Notes: generated by a model not told the origin, from the letters alone. Shown: positions 43,100 to 52,249, counted from the stretch's first letter. The stretch is DNA of 64,000 nucleotides from Desulfobacterales bacterium (GCA_028704555.1 JAQWFD010000003.1:91674-155673); one strand, 5' to 3'. Program-made: numbers and translations.

Positions 43100-44788
43100 T
43101 TAATGGATGTACTTATATCGCTTGATTTTCTGGGTCGGTGTTTTTTCAAACGGCTGCATTTCGTGCAGAACCTGGGTCAATCGGGAAAATTTATTCACCT
43201 TCTCGTTGACATGGGTTTTGATTTCCCGCAATCTATCGTTGATAGATTGCTGCATTTCAGATTGAAACTGAACCGCACTGTGTTTTAATTCGCTGAATTC
43301 AGCCTCGAGTTTTTCCTGATTGAGGTGAACTCGGGCCACCAGTTTTCCTTTTAGTTCATAAACTACCGATTCAATGACAAAATCGTGATTATTGATGATT
43401 GATTCGATTTCCTCCGGATAGATATTTTCTCCGCAGGGGCCTAAAATCATGTTTTTCAGACGCCCTTTGATAAAAAGGTAGTTGTCCTTGTCCAGCATGC
43501 CCAGATCGCCGGTTTTAAACCATCCGTCCTCGGTGAACACTTCTTTTGTCCGAATGGGGTCTTTATAATAACCTTTCATGACATTGTCGCCCCGGACCAG
43601 TATCTGGCCTTCTCCGGTCGAGGGAGCCGGATTGTCAATTTTGAGTTCCTGGTCGACGATCGAAGGTCCGGTGGACTGGAATTTTGTTTTTTTTGCGTTT
43701 GAGCCGGCAACCAGCGGTGATGTTTCGGATATTCCATAGCCGATGGCATAAGGAAATTTTCCCTCTCTCAAAAACCGTTCCGTAATCGGGTCCAGTTTGG
43801 CACCGCCGATTCCGAAAAATTTCAGTTGTCCTCCGAATGTTTCCATCAGCTTTCTGGATGCAGCACGGTGCAGAAATTTGCGGAACACACTGATTCGGTA
43901 CAGGACCCGCATGAATTTGTTTTTGTTGAATTCAGGCAGTATTTTGGTCTTGAATATTTTTTCCATAACAATTGGAACCGTCAGCATCAGCGTCGGCTGG
44001 ACCTTTTTTAATGCGGGCATCAGTACATTGGGTGCAGGAATTTTGTCCAGATAATATACGGATGCTCCCTGCATGACAGGAAGGATAAGGCCTATCGTGC
44101 ATTCATAGGTGTGGGACAGTGGAAGCACGGAAAGAAACCTGTCACCCTGATTAATCTTCTGGATGTGGGTACAGGCGATGACGTTGGAGACGATGTTTTT
44201 ATGGCTGAGCATGACCCCCTTGGGTTGTCCGGTCGTCCCTGAGGTATAGATAATGGCGGCCAGATCATCCTCGTCGATCTCGGTGCTGTCCAGGGCGTCT
44301 GATGAAATGTCGTTTTTGCTCAGAATATCTGACAGATTGGTTTTTTCAGGTAAATGGCCGCAGGAAAACCCGGAAGCTCCGGGTAGCAGGCTCCAGTCAT
44401 TGATAATTATGATGGAAGAAAGCGTATCGATGATAACCCCTTCCATTTTTTTACACAAGCGTTCGGAGATTAAAACGATTTTTGCCTCGGAATGCTCAAT
44501 GATAGATGTGACCTCGTTGGGATGAAAATCCGGCAGGATCGGCACAATGACCGCTCCCATCGTTGTAACGGCAAAATAGGCGATTGCCCAGTTGGGTGAA
44601 TTTTCACTGTAAAGCGCAATTTTATCTCCCTTGTGAATTCCCCGGGTGCGGAGAAATAATGACAGCTTTCCGACTAAGTCATGAAACTCGCAATAGGTGA
44701 TAGGTGACTGCCCGACAAAGCTCAACGCCGGTCGGGTGGCATACAGCGTTTTTGATTTCTGAAGGAGTCTGTCCAGAGTTCGTTTCAT
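43100..44788 (-). CDS. long-chain acyl-CoA synthetase-like AMP-dependent ligase
   Basis: This 562-residue protein belongs to the ANL superfamily. It has the AMP-binding P-loop IIYTSGTTGQPKGVMLSHKN near residue 193, GYGISETSPL near 348, WFKTGDLGMLDKDNYLFIKG near 425 and the hinge GRLKNMILGPCGENIYPEEI near 445. These enzymes activate fatty acids with ATP and CoA at the cytoplasmic face of the membrane. It is missing the C-terminal catalytic Lys region of some acyl-CoA synthetases but ends with PFEKTPTQKIKRYKY, a usual FAA1-type terminus with a Lys. It stands alone on the minus strand. Confidence 0.9.
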   Translation of the reverse strand: MKRTLDRLLQKSKTLYATRPALSFVGQSPITYCEFHDLVGKLSLFLRTRGIHKGDKIALYSENSPNWAIAYFAVTTMGAVIVPILPDFHPNEVTSIIEHSEAKIVLISERLCKKMEGVIIDTLSSIIIINDWSLLPGASGFSCGHLPEKTNLSDILSKNDISSDALDSTEIDEDDLAAIIYTSGTTGQPKGVMLSHKNIVSNVIACTHIQKINQGDRFLSVLPLSHTYECTIGLILPVMQGASVYYLDKIPAPNVLMPALKKVQPTLMLTVPIVMEKIFKTKILPEFNKNKFMRVLYRISVFRKFLHRAASRKLMETFGGQLKFFGIGGAKLDPITERFLREGKFPYAIGYGISETSPLVAGSNAKKTKFQSTGPSIVDQELKIDNPAPSTGEGQILVRGDNVMKGYYKDPIRTKEVFTEDGWFKTGDLGMLDKDNYLFIKGRLKNMILGPCGENIYPEEIESIINNHDFVIESVVYELKGKLVARVHLNQEKLEAEFSELKHSAVQFQSEMQQSINDRLREIKTHVNEKVNKFSRLTQVLHEMQPFEKTPTQKIKRYKYIH

Positions 44789-45138
44789 CGATACAACCTT
44801 ACATTCTATACATTAAGACATAAAAAAATTGGCACCCAATGGCTTTCCACTATACGGATCATAAGTCAAGTTTATGCACGGGTGCCCGAACGAAAAACGT
44901 TTTGGATTATGAAAAACAATTGTTATCCTGTATCAATATCATATTATTTATTCAAGCAATTTCTGGAAGCCGTATGAGTAAATTGACTGGCGATGTGTCC
45001 GGGACGCCTTTTTTTTGAAGTGAGGGTATGTTTTTTTGATAACTATTTGTTTTTTGGGCTTGATCATAACTGCGGCCATAACGTCGTGAGGACCGTTCCG
45101 GCCGTTCCCGGCTTCTCCAGCACGATACGGGGGGGATG
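44789..45138. other. intergenic stretch with a half MITE
   Basis: About 350 bp. The truncated MITE-like element at 45056-45137 is the only recognised structure. Confidence 0.5.
45056..45137 (+). mobile_element. MITE-like element, left part (truncated)
   Basis: The copy starts GGGCTTGATCATAACTGCGG and runs through GAGGACCGTTCCGGCCGT and CTCCAGCACGATACGGG to GGGATG. It ends just before the stop codon (45139) of the diguanylate cyclase gene. The right half is missing. Confidence 0.88.
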
Positions 45139-46590
45139 TTACATGGGCAGGGGAGCTTTTTCCGTTCGATTCCGTCCGCTCTGCTTGGCCGTATAAAGTG
45201 CTTTGTCGACTCGAATGAGCATGCTGTCTTCGTTATCTTCGGGGATATACTGCGCAACCCCGAGGCTGATGGTTACCGGAATCTCTGTGCCTTTATAAAG
45301 AGCCGGTGCGTTGCTGACCGCTTTACGAATTTTTTCTGCCATATTGAATGCGTTATCCAGGTTGCATCCTTTCAGAAGAATTAAAAATTCTTCCCCGCCC
45401 CACCTGCAAATTACGTCAGAAGCCCGCATGTTACTGCAGGTGATGTTAACGACATGTTGTATCACTGAATCCCCCGCAATATGGCCCAGCGTGTCATTGA
45501 TTTTTTTGAAAAGGTCAATGTCAAATAATATTACAGATAAGCCGGTTTTGTTTCGATGAACATCCTTTAATGCCTGATTAATGATGATATCAAACGCCCG
45601 TCGATTATAGATTCCGGTGAGCTTGTCCGTCGTTGCCATTTTTTCAAGCCGGCTCTGATAAGCAGACAAAGTCAGATTCGTTAACATGACGACTATGATT
45701 GTGATCACAATGCATATGGCCAGATTGATAAAAAGCGTGTGAAGAATTTGCCTGATTGACTCCTCTTCGCTCTGTTCCACAAATAAATACCAACCGAATT
45801 CAGGGATATACCGGGTGTTCAGATGAACCGTCGTCCCGTTGTTTTTATATTTGAAAGAAGTGTCCTGATTGAATAATATTTTCGTCCGCAGAGAACGGAT
45901 ACCGTCGATTTCGAAGATGTTTTTTATGTCTGTCGTAAAATTTTGTCCATGAAGGGGAATGTTTCCCTCTTTATCAATAAAGTATATGTTACGATGGTAT
46001 CGTTGCTGGTAATTTTCAATCAGTAATTTTACGGCATGAACCGTAAGCCCTATTCCGGTTGCCCCGATATAGTTGCCTTTATAGTCATAGACCCGATGAT
46101 TGATGAATATCGTCATGGCATCTTTATTGGCCATGTCAGGGTCAACATTTATCTCATAATCGGATGTCATTTTCTGAACACGAAAATACCATTTGTCACG
46201 CGCTTCATCGGGCTTTATTTTTTTTAAAATTCCATCCGAATGATAGTAAATTTTTGTCTGTTCGGAAACAAAAAAGGCTGTGAACGTATTGTATTTTATT
46301 TGAATTTCTTTAAGATAGTGAGTGATTTTATCCGCGCACTGTTCACCCTGCAGCACCCAGTCCCGAAGGAAGGTGTCCGTCGCCATGAGTGATGAAATAA
46401 AAATTGGACGAAGCAGATCATGCTGGATTTCAGAATAAATATTGTCACTGGTCAATGGCAGTTCATTTTGGATGATATGTGAACGCAATGAAGATCTGGA
46501 AACAAAGAAACTTGCCAGACTCGTAACCATGAAGCCTGCGATCAGCAGTAAACTGATAATGGTGATAAGCTGGTTTTTCCTTTGTGTCAT
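45139..46590 (-). CDS. Cache-GGDEF diguanylate cyclase
   Basis: This 483-residue protein has an N-terminal helix (about residues 9-31), a periplasmic Cache-type sensor region (about 40-285, with YDYKGNYIGATGIGL), a second transmembrane helix (about 287-312) and a GGDEF domain (about 325-483). The catalytic motif is GGEEF, in RWGGEEFLILL, and an inhibitory RxxD site (RASD) lies five residues upstream, so it should make c-di-GMP with product inhibition. The sensor ligand is unknown. It appears as a single gene, with no linked effector. A half MITE abuts the stop codon. Confidence 0.92.
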   Translation of the reverse strand: MTQRKNQLITIISLLLIAGFMVTSLASFFVSRSSLRSHIIQNELPLTSDNIYSEIQHDLLRPIFISSLMATDTFLRDWVLQGEQCADKITHYLKEIQIKYNTFTAFFVSEQTKIYYHSDGILKKIKPDEARDKWYFRVQKMTSDYEINVDPDMANKDAMTIFINHRVYDYKGNYIGATGIGLTVHAVKLLIENYQQRYHRNIYFIDKEGNIPLHGQNFTTDIKNIFEIDGIRSLRTKILFNQDTSFKYKNNGTTVHLNTRYIPEFGWYLFVEQSEEESIRQILHTLFINLAICIVITIIVVMLTNLTLSAYQSRLEKMATTDKLTGIYNRRAFDIIINQALKDVHRNKTGLSVILFDIDLFKKINDTLGHIAGDSVIQHVVNITCSNMRASDVICRWGGEEFLILLKGCNLDNAFNMAEKIRKAVSNAPALYKGTEIPVTISLGVAQYIPEDNEDSMLIRVDKALYTAKQSGRNRTEKAPLPM

Positions 46591-46709
46591 GTAAACCTTT
46601 CAATCTTTTCCCGCTGTTATATTAGCCGAACCGGTTGCGTATGACGCCCTTCGTGCTGGAATCCTTACGCCTTCCTTGCGGATACGTGAGGCAGCATCTT
46701 GACAATAGA

Positions 46710-46729
46710 CCTGAAGAGGAGTCTTCAGG
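46710..46729 (-). terminator. small hairpin after the DUF2284 gene
   Basis: CCTGAAGA (46710-46717) pairs perfectly with TCTTCAGG (46722-46729), between the DUF2284 and diguanylate cyclase genes. It may end the DUF2284 transcript. Confidence 0.4.
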
Positions 46730-46816
46730 AAGTCATACCAAAAATCACACGCTTATTAACAGATTTTTTTTATTATGAGTAGCTTGAATATTTTCGGCTC
46801 CTGAGTCAGGCCTGCT

Positions 46817-47362
46817 TCAGGCCAGTTTTATGGTCCCCGTATCGATTACGGCATTGCTCAAAATTGCGGCTACCAGAAACAGATACTCCGGCATCTTTGC
46901 CTGATCCCATTGGAGTTTTTTGCCCAGAAGCGTTTCACTGATCTCTGAGACGTTATATCCCAGGGATTCAAGGGAATACCGCATTTTGTCTTTCCGAATG
47001 CAGGGCTGCCCTTCTTTTCTGCTGCAGGTATTGCAGACGTCACAGTTGCCGGAAAACAGAACCTCGGCGGTTGAAAGATCTGCTTCGATTTCCAACAGGG
47101 CGGCGTTCAGCAGATGGCGCCTGCGGTGGTAATACGCCAATGCGTCGTTCCGGTTTTGAACGGGGTCCAAATGGACTTTTACCCCGATGATACAGGCATG
47201 CTGAAATTGATGGATATAGCCGGAGACATCAAACCCGTGAGGGGGACAGGACCAGAATTGCCCATATTTCGGACATGACTTACAGTAACCTGTCACCTCT
47301 TCGGGCCGGTGATAATCGGATAATTCGGAAAGCGGTACGGATCTGATCTTAAAATCTTCCAA
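46817..47362 (-). CDS. DUF2284 cysteine-rich metal-binding protein
   Basis: This 181-residue protein has two cysteine clusters, CKSCPKYGQFWSCPPHG (about residues 27-43) and CDVCNTCSRKEGQPC (about 108-122), the hallmark of DUF2284. The cysteines probably bind an Fe-S cluster or zinc. The function is unknown; homologues occur widely in anaerobes. The gene stands alone on the minus strand and lies 1 kb from the next plus-strand gene. Confidence 0.85.
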   Translation of the reverse strand: MEDFKIRSVPLSELSDYHRPEEVTGYCKSCPKYGQFWSCPPHGFDVSGYIHQFQHACIIGVKVHLDPVQNRNDALAYYHRRRHLLNAALLEIEADLSTAEVLFSGNCDVCNTCSRKEGQPCIRKDKMRYSLESLGYNVSEISETLLGKKLQWDQAKMPEYLFLVAAILSNAVIDTGTIKLA

Positions 47363-47454
47363 CCTTTTTGTGCTCCATAGTGGGGGCAGTTCTAAAATAA
47401 TTTAACAGTACAGGAATTTCCATTTTTTGAGGTCAAAAAGAGATAGTTTTTCGT

Positions 47455-47622
47455 CCGCAGATTACGTATGAAAAAATTATCCACAGATTACACAGATTAA
47501 ATAAAAGGGAAAAAAATTATCCGCGGATTACGCGGATTTTCGCAGATTAAAAGAAAAGCAAGACAGGTTGGTGTTTTAATTTAAAAATAATCTGTGAAAT
47601 CAGATGTAATCTGTGGATAAAA
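47455..47622. repeat. reiterated ATCCGCGGATTA-type sequence
   Basis: Short related units TCCGCAGATTACG, TATCCACAGATTACACAGATTA, TATCCGCGGATTACGCGGAT and the inverted TAATCTGTGGATAA cluster here. The region forms several overlapping hairpins. It is non-coding simple sequence, and its role is unknown. Confidence 0.85.
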
Positions 47623-47884
47623 ATATTTTAATCCATTCGGATATGGCATACCTTAACCTTATTAAAAAATACAATATAATTTATTCGAAAATACCAAATA
47701 CGACCGATAGAACTGATCGGTTGAGTCTCATATGATAAATAATGCTATTTTGCCAAAATAGTGACCAGCTTTTCATCCGGATTCCCGCTTGGTTGAATCA
47801 TTAAACTGATCTGCATAATACAAAAAATGTTTCAATGGATTCAGTCAGATGGTGTTCATCCGCAGTCTGTTTTTTGTTTTTTTC

Positions 47885-48138
47885 GGGCTTGATCATAACT
47901 GCGGCCACAATGTCACGGGGTCCGTCCCGCCCGTTGCCGGCTTCTCCAGCACGATCCGGGGGATGCCGGGCCCATGAAGCTAAAGCGCAAAAACTCGGCA
48001 AGCCTCAAACAGTTTGCGCTTCTTAACGCTTCATGGCCCCGACATCTTTTCCCCGGATCGCGCCATGTCGTACGCCGGCAACGGGCGGGACTCCGAGGCT
48101 ACGCACAGCAAAATATGGCCGCAGTTATGACCAAGCCC
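47885..48138. mobile_element. MITE-like palindromic element, long form (copy H) with 8-bp TSD
   Basis: This 254-bp element has the family terminal repeats and an inner palindrome: CCATGAAGCTAAAGCGCAAA on the left and TTTGCGCTTCTTAACGCTTC on the right. A CACGATCCGGGGGATGCC segment pairs with the later CCGGATCGCGCC. Flanking 8-bp repeats TTTTTTTC occur at 47877-47884 and 48139-48146; they are exact but low complexity. There is no ORF. Confidence 0.93.
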
Positions 48139-48429
48139 TTTTTTTCGTTTTCCCTGTTGAATGCGAAGCGCATTTCTCCGTGGCCAGGTTCAGATTTTAA
48201 TCCTTAAAATACCCCATGTATTCCTGCGGTTAAAATCTTTGCCTTCCTTGCATTTGAATAAACTATCCAGTTTCCGGGTGAACACCGGTTAAAATTCGAA
48301 GCATTGTAGAAAGATGCAAAGAAAACTCTGACCTTAAACATTTTTGAGGGGAGGCGATGCGATAGAAAATACTTGCAAAGGATGGGCGGCAGCGAAAATT
48401 AACTGTAAAAAAATAAGGAGGACTGTAAA

Positions 48430-49812
48430 ATGAACCAACAAAAGAAGTACTGTTTCTGGTTAATTTCAATCTGCTTTCTGTTCGTCGCAGGGGCTGCCAG
48501 TGCAGTTGTCTCTGCGCAGCAGGGGAAAGTTGTCTCCAGCTATGGACCGACGAATCAGGATGTTACTTTCGAGCAAATCAAAGCAGAACGTATGTCCGTG
48601 AAAGCCGAACGGGCTAAACAGCACGATAAATTACTGAATTCCCGCTATGACCTTTCAAAGAAGGTCGCCGCCAAGTCTGTTATGTCAGGGGGAAAACCCA
48701 TCCCTGTGGGGCCGACCGCCAGACTTCAGGGCGTAACGTGGGAGCAGCTTGGTAAAATGACTCCCGAACAGATCAAAGGAAAAGGGCTTTTTCCGTACAA
48801 ACCCCTCCCGTTTGCAGACCACGCAGAGGGGGGCATGCTCTTCCCGGAGATGATTACGAAATTACTGCCACGGTTGGTACGCTTTGACCTGGATTTCGAC
48901 CTGCCCGAGCATATCCTTCCGGACCCGGCCCCTGGAATTTACCTGACCACCCGGCCTGACCTGGGTGATGTGGCAAAAGGCCGTCTTATTACTATCGACA
49001 ATTACTACGAGATTTTCAACGGCATCCTGAACCCCAAGCAGCTTGAGGGCCTGCGTCTTCTCGTGACCCAGTTTCCGCAACAGCAATTTAACGCGACTGA
49101 AGACCGCCGGTCCGACAAGCCCAGCCTGGGCGTAACCTGTTTCGACTGTCATGCCAACGGTCACACCAACGGGGCCAACCATCTTGTCGGCGACATCCGT
49201 CCACAGGAATTCAGGCACCGTATCGAAACACCCTCCTTGCGGGGTGTGAACATCCAGAGGCTATTCGGCTCACAGCGTGCTTTGAAAACAGTGGAGGATT
49301 TTACGGAGTTTGAACAACGTGCCGCCTATTTTGATGGAGATATCTGTATGGCCGCCAAGAAGGGGGTGAACGTTCTTGAAAGGGGCTCCCAAGTACATTT
49401 CATGGCGGAATTTATGGCGCTCCTGGATTTTCCCCCGGCACCCAGGCTTAATATCTATGGCGAACTCGACCGTATCAAGGGCGGCCCGGATGAACTGCGC
49501 GGTGAGACGCTTTTTAACGGGAAGGCCCGGTGCGCTGCCTGCCATCCTGCCCCATACTACACCGACAACAGCATGCACGACCTCATGGCAGAGCGTTTTT
49601 ACAACCAGGAGTTAGCAAATGGCATGATGATGGCCCATGATGGGCCCATCAAAACCTTTCCGCTGAGAGGCATCAAGGACTCCCCGCCCTATCTGCACGA
49701 CGGTCGGTGCTTTACTCTTGAGGATACGGTGGAATACTTCAACCTTGTGCAGCAACTCCAATTGACCGCACCGGAAAAGAAGGACATCGTTGCCTTTTTA
49801 AGGTCTTTGTAG
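48430..49812 (+). CDS. di-heme c-type cytochrome of the CcpA/MauG peroxidase-like group
   Basis: This 460-residue protein has a signal peptide (about residues 1-29) and two CxxCH heme motifs: CFDCH (about 237-241) and CAACH (about 368-372), the latter in LFNGKARCAACHPAPYYTDN. A final PPYLHDGRCFTLEDTVEYFN segment is typical of the CcpA/MauG fold. It is therefore periplasmic. The N-terminal 100 residues are an extra helical region without a known domain. GGAGG lies 9 nt before the ATG. It stands alone, so electron partner and substrate cannot be inferred; hydrogen peroxide reduction or tryptophan oxidation are family options. Confidence 0.82.
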   Translation: MNQQKKYCFWLISICFLFVAGAASAVVSAQQGKVVSSYGPTNQDVTFEQIKAERMSVKAERAKQHDKLLNSRYDLSKKVAAKSVMSGGKPIPVGPTARLQGVTWEQLGKMTPEQIKGKGLFPYKPLPFADHAEGGMLFPEMITKLLPRLVRFDLDFDLPEHILPDPAPGIYLTTRPDLGDVAKGRLITIDNYYEIFNGILNPKQLEGLRLLVTQFPQQQFNATEDRRSDKPSLGVTCFDCHANGHTNGANHLVGDIRPQEFRHRIETPSLRGVNIQRLFGSQRALKTVEDFTEFEQRAAYFDGDICMAAKKGVNVLERGSQVHFMAEFMALLDFPPAPRLNIYGELDRIKGGPDELRGETLFNGKARCAACHPAPYYTDNSMHDLMAERFYNQELANGMMMAHDGPIKTFPLRGIKDSPPYLHDGRCFTLEDTVEYFNLVQQLQLTAPEKKDIVAFLRSL

Positions 49813-50238
49813 GGCGGGTTTTTGTTTGGCCGAATGAGGAACGCTCTGTACTCATCTGGCCTGAGAGAGTCATATTTCCGAAAAGAGATTTTGGTCTGTA
49901 TTTTCAGTCGGCTACCCTGATCATCGGCTCAACCGGATGCGCGGGGAAGTGGCAAGGCGTTGCTTGCAACTCAAGGCCGCGCGCACCGGTTACCCTGAAC
50001 GTGAGAGTGTCTGAAAAGAGCTCAAGCAGGGTCTGTAATATGCATGGATTGCCTTTGAGCGGGGCTCTGAACCAGCCGTAGACAGATTCAGGTCAAATTA
50101 ATATTGTTATATCAACGGTTATTCTTTTTACGGGGCCGTGAATCTTTCCTTATAAGGCAGCCGATTCTCATTGTTAGAGAATCGGCTGCCTTGATTGTCA
50201 TATCTATTATCAGCTGAGCATCTGGATACCACTGCCCT
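49813..50238. other. intergenic stretch between convergent genes
   Basis: About 425 bp. It contains the strong bidirectional hairpin at 50154-50192; the rest shows no recognised feature. Confidence 0.5.
50154..50192. terminator. perfect 16-bp bidirectional hairpin
   Basis: AAGGCAGCCGATTCTC (50154-50169) pairs perfectly with GAGAATCGGCTGCCTT (50177-50192) around a 7-nt loop. It lies between the convergent di-heme and cupin genes and ends in TTGATTGT. It is a likely terminator for both strands. Confidence 0.8.
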
Positions 50239-50688
50239 TTATGGGTTGCGACCGGCCCACAACGCTCGGGTCAAATCAACCAGGGCCTGCCTCTGTGCAT
50301 CGGTCAGGGGACAGAAGGGGGAGTTGTCGAAGGTCGTGTCTCTGTTTTCGACGATCAGTACCCTGGCATCTTCGCTCAACGTGTGCGTGTGCCAGACCGC
50401 TTTTCGGACATTGTAGATCTTATGCGGCTGCATATCCTCGCCATAGACAGCGGTAACCGACTCATCTCCCTCGCCTGTGAACAGGATGCAACGGCCGTTC
50501 AGCAGAACAAAGACCTCATCGGTTTCGTTGTGGCGCTGCATCGCGGTCAGATTTTCGCAGCGCAGTTCTTCAGCATGGTTCAGGACGGCAACCCGCCAGC
50601 CGCCGTAGTCAATCATCGGACGATAGCCTTTTTGTGTATGCTCACGCACTTCGAGCAGTTGCTCGCTGATGGGGCTTTTTGTTTTCAT
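50239..50688 (-). CDS. cupin-domain protein
   Basis: The start at 50688 (MKTKSPISEQ) follows a GGACAAAATCAT region; the longer frame starts at 50706. The 149-residue protein has a single beta-barrel cupin core with LTAMQRHNETDEVFVLLNGR (about residues 48-67) and the second motif NVRKAVWHTHTLSEDARVLI, where the conserved His and Glu could bind a metal. The function is unknown. It is convergent with the di-heme gene, with a 16-bp hairpin between. Confidence 0.8.
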   Translation of the reverse strand: MKTKSPISEQLLEVREHTQKGYRPMIDYGGWRVAVLNHAEELRCENLTAMQRHNETDEVFVLLNGRCILFTGEGDESVTAVYGEDMQPHKIYNVRKAVWHTHTLSEDARVLIVENRDTTFDNSPFCPLTDAQRQALVDLTRALWAGRNP

Positions 50689-50966
50689 ATGATTTTGTCC
50701 TTTCAACCCGTTATCTTCCGCTATCAGAAAAATATCTTCCGGACAAATAAAAATGGAGAAATTTTAACCATTGTATAAACCTTTTATGATTCATATGGTT
50801 ATATCGACCAGTTAAAATCCCATACATCCAGCATGTTTGCCGATAATGGCTGACAAAAAGTGGTAATCAAATAATTCATTGAGAATTCATGGTGCGCTTT
50901 TGAAGAGTTGCTTTTTTGCCGGCATATGGCGTATGATTTGTATTTTTTTGAAATGGCGGTGGAAAA

Positions 50967-51848
50967 ATGAAGATTACAGCGAGTGAATCCGGGTCGATTC
51001 TGGAAGTTTTGAAAAAGGCGATGGGGACCGATTCAAACACCCGGATTCGGAAATACGTCCGGCATGGCCGGGTTCTTTGCAATGGCCAACGGGTTTTGCG
51101 GCCGGACATGAACATCAATTCCGGTGATGTTCTGGAGGTGACACGGGCTCCGGCGGTGGCAAGCAAGCGCCGCGTTGAGCCGCCAGTGCCGGTGCTTTAT
51201 GAGGACAATGATGTCATCGCCGTGGAAAAGCCGGCGGGAATGCTGACAGCAGGGTCCGGATCGGAAAAAAATCCTTCTCTTCACCGGCTGTTGAGAGACT
51301 ATGTCCAGGAAAACGCCTTTCATCGAACCGGCGTTTTTGTGGTTCACCGGCTGGACCGGGAAGTGTCCGGGGTCTTGATTTTTGCAAAAAGCCGGGAGAT
51401 TCAAATGCGCATCAAGCAAAGCTGGCCCACGACCGAGAAGCGCTATTACGCGCTGGTGGAAGGCTGTCCGCCCAAAGTCGAGGGGACCGTGGAGAGCTGG
51501 CTTGCCGAAGACGAGCAGCAGAAGGTCCGATCGGTTCCGCAGTCTCCCGAGGCCAGATATGCCGTAACGCATTACCGGACGCTCAAGCCGGTTGGGGATC
51601 ATATGCTGCTGGAAATTCGTCTGGAAACGGGCCGGAAAAACCAGATCCGGGTGCATATGGCCGATATCGGCTGCCCCATTGTCGGGGATCGGCGTTATGG
51701 CGCTTCCGATCGGTTTGTTCGGCGGATACGGCTTCATGGATTTTTATTCGAGTTCAATCATCCGGTCTCAGGCGAGCGGCTCCGGATCGACTCTCCGATG
51801 CCAGAAGGGTTTTTGAAGCTCTTGCAGCATGACGAAAAATACAAGTAA
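50967..51848 (+). CDS. RluA-family pseudouridine synthase
   Basis: This 293-residue protein has an N-terminal S4 RNA-binding domain (about residues 10-65, RKYVRHGRVLCNGQRV), then the RluA catalytic domain with HRLDREVSGVLIFAKS near residue 130, which contains the catalytic Asp, and GRKNQIRVHMADIGCPIVGD near 225. It isomerises uridine to pseudouridine in rRNA or tRNA. The start has a GGTGG-type site. It stands alone and is followed by a 20-bp hairpin. Confidence 0.92.
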   Translation: MKITASESGSILEVLKKAMGTDSNTRIRKYVRHGRVLCNGQRVLRPDMNINSGDVLEVTRAPAVASKRRVEPPVPVLYEDNDVIAVEKPAGMLTAGSGSEKNPSLHRLLRDYVQENAFHRTGVFVVHRLDREVSGVLIFAKSREIQMRIKQSWPTTEKRYYALVEGCPPKVEGTVESWLAEDEQQKVRSVPQSPEARYAVTHYRTLKPVGDHMLLEIRLETGRKNQIRVHMADIGCPIVGDRRYGASDRFVRRIRLHGFLFEFNHPVSGERLRIDSPMPEGFLKLLQHDEKYK

Positions 51849-51914
51849 TTTTAGAATATTGAAGAATGGTTGAGCACTATTCAGGCATTTGAATCCCGCA
51901 ATTTATTTTTTATT

Positions 51915-51959
51915 CAGACATAGAAATCCATACCCGGAAGGTACGGATTTCTATGTCTG
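51915..51959 (+). terminator. 20-bp hairpin after rluA-like gene
   Basis: CAGACATAGAAATCCATACC pairs with GGTACGGATTTCTATGTCTG with one mismatch around a 5-nt loop. It lies 67 bp after the stop codon of the pseudouridine synthase gene and 15 bp before the MITE. It is probably a terminator. Confidence 0.6.
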
Positions 51960-51973
51960 ATTATCAACAATTC

Positions 51974-52249
51974 GGGCTTGATCATAGCTGCGGCCATAAC
52001 GTCGTGAGGACCGTTGCCGGCCGTTGCCGGCCGTTGCCGGCCGTTGCCGGCCTCTCCGGCACGATACGGGGGGATGCCGGGGCCATGAAGCTAAAGCGCA
52101 AAAACTCGGCAAGCCTCAAACCGTTTGTGCTTCTTAACGCTTCATGGCCCCGACATTTTTTCCCCCGATCGTGCCATGTCGTACGCCGGCAACGGCCGGG
52201 ACTTCAAAACTACACGTAAGAGAATATGGCCGCCGTTATGATCAAGCCC
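51974..52249. mobile_element. MITE-like palindromic element, long form (copy I) with exact 8-bp TSD
   Basis: This 276-bp element is flanked by exact direct repeats AACAATTC at 51966-51973 and 52250-52257. The terminal repeats are GGGCTTGATCATAGCTGCGG and its inverted partner. The inner palindrome runs from GGGCCATGAAGCTAAAGCGC to CTTAACGCTTCATGGCCCC. A CCGTTGCCGG unit is tandemly expanded four times at 52011-52050, which accounts for most of the size difference from copy H. There is no ORF. Confidence 0.95.
52011..52050. repeat. CCGTTGCCGG x4 tandem repeat within MITE copy I
   Basis: Four exact 10-bp CCGTTGCCGG units lie in the left arm. Other copies have a single CCGTCCCGG or CCGTTGCCGG unit at the same place. 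Confidence 0.95.

Larger units (their letters stand above)
47363..48429. other. 1.07-kb intergenic region with reiterated sequence and a long MITE
   Basis: It contains nested ATCCGCGGATTA-type repeats (47455-47622) and the long MITE-like element (47885-48138). Outside them no gene or RNA was recognised. The di-heme protein gene follows. Confidence 0.6.

Noticed and set aside
47885..52249. The long MITE copies considered as RNA genes or riboswitches because of their strong nested folding.
   Set aside because: Exact flanking target duplications and copies in unrelated places indicate transposition; no conserved link with a downstream gene type is seen.
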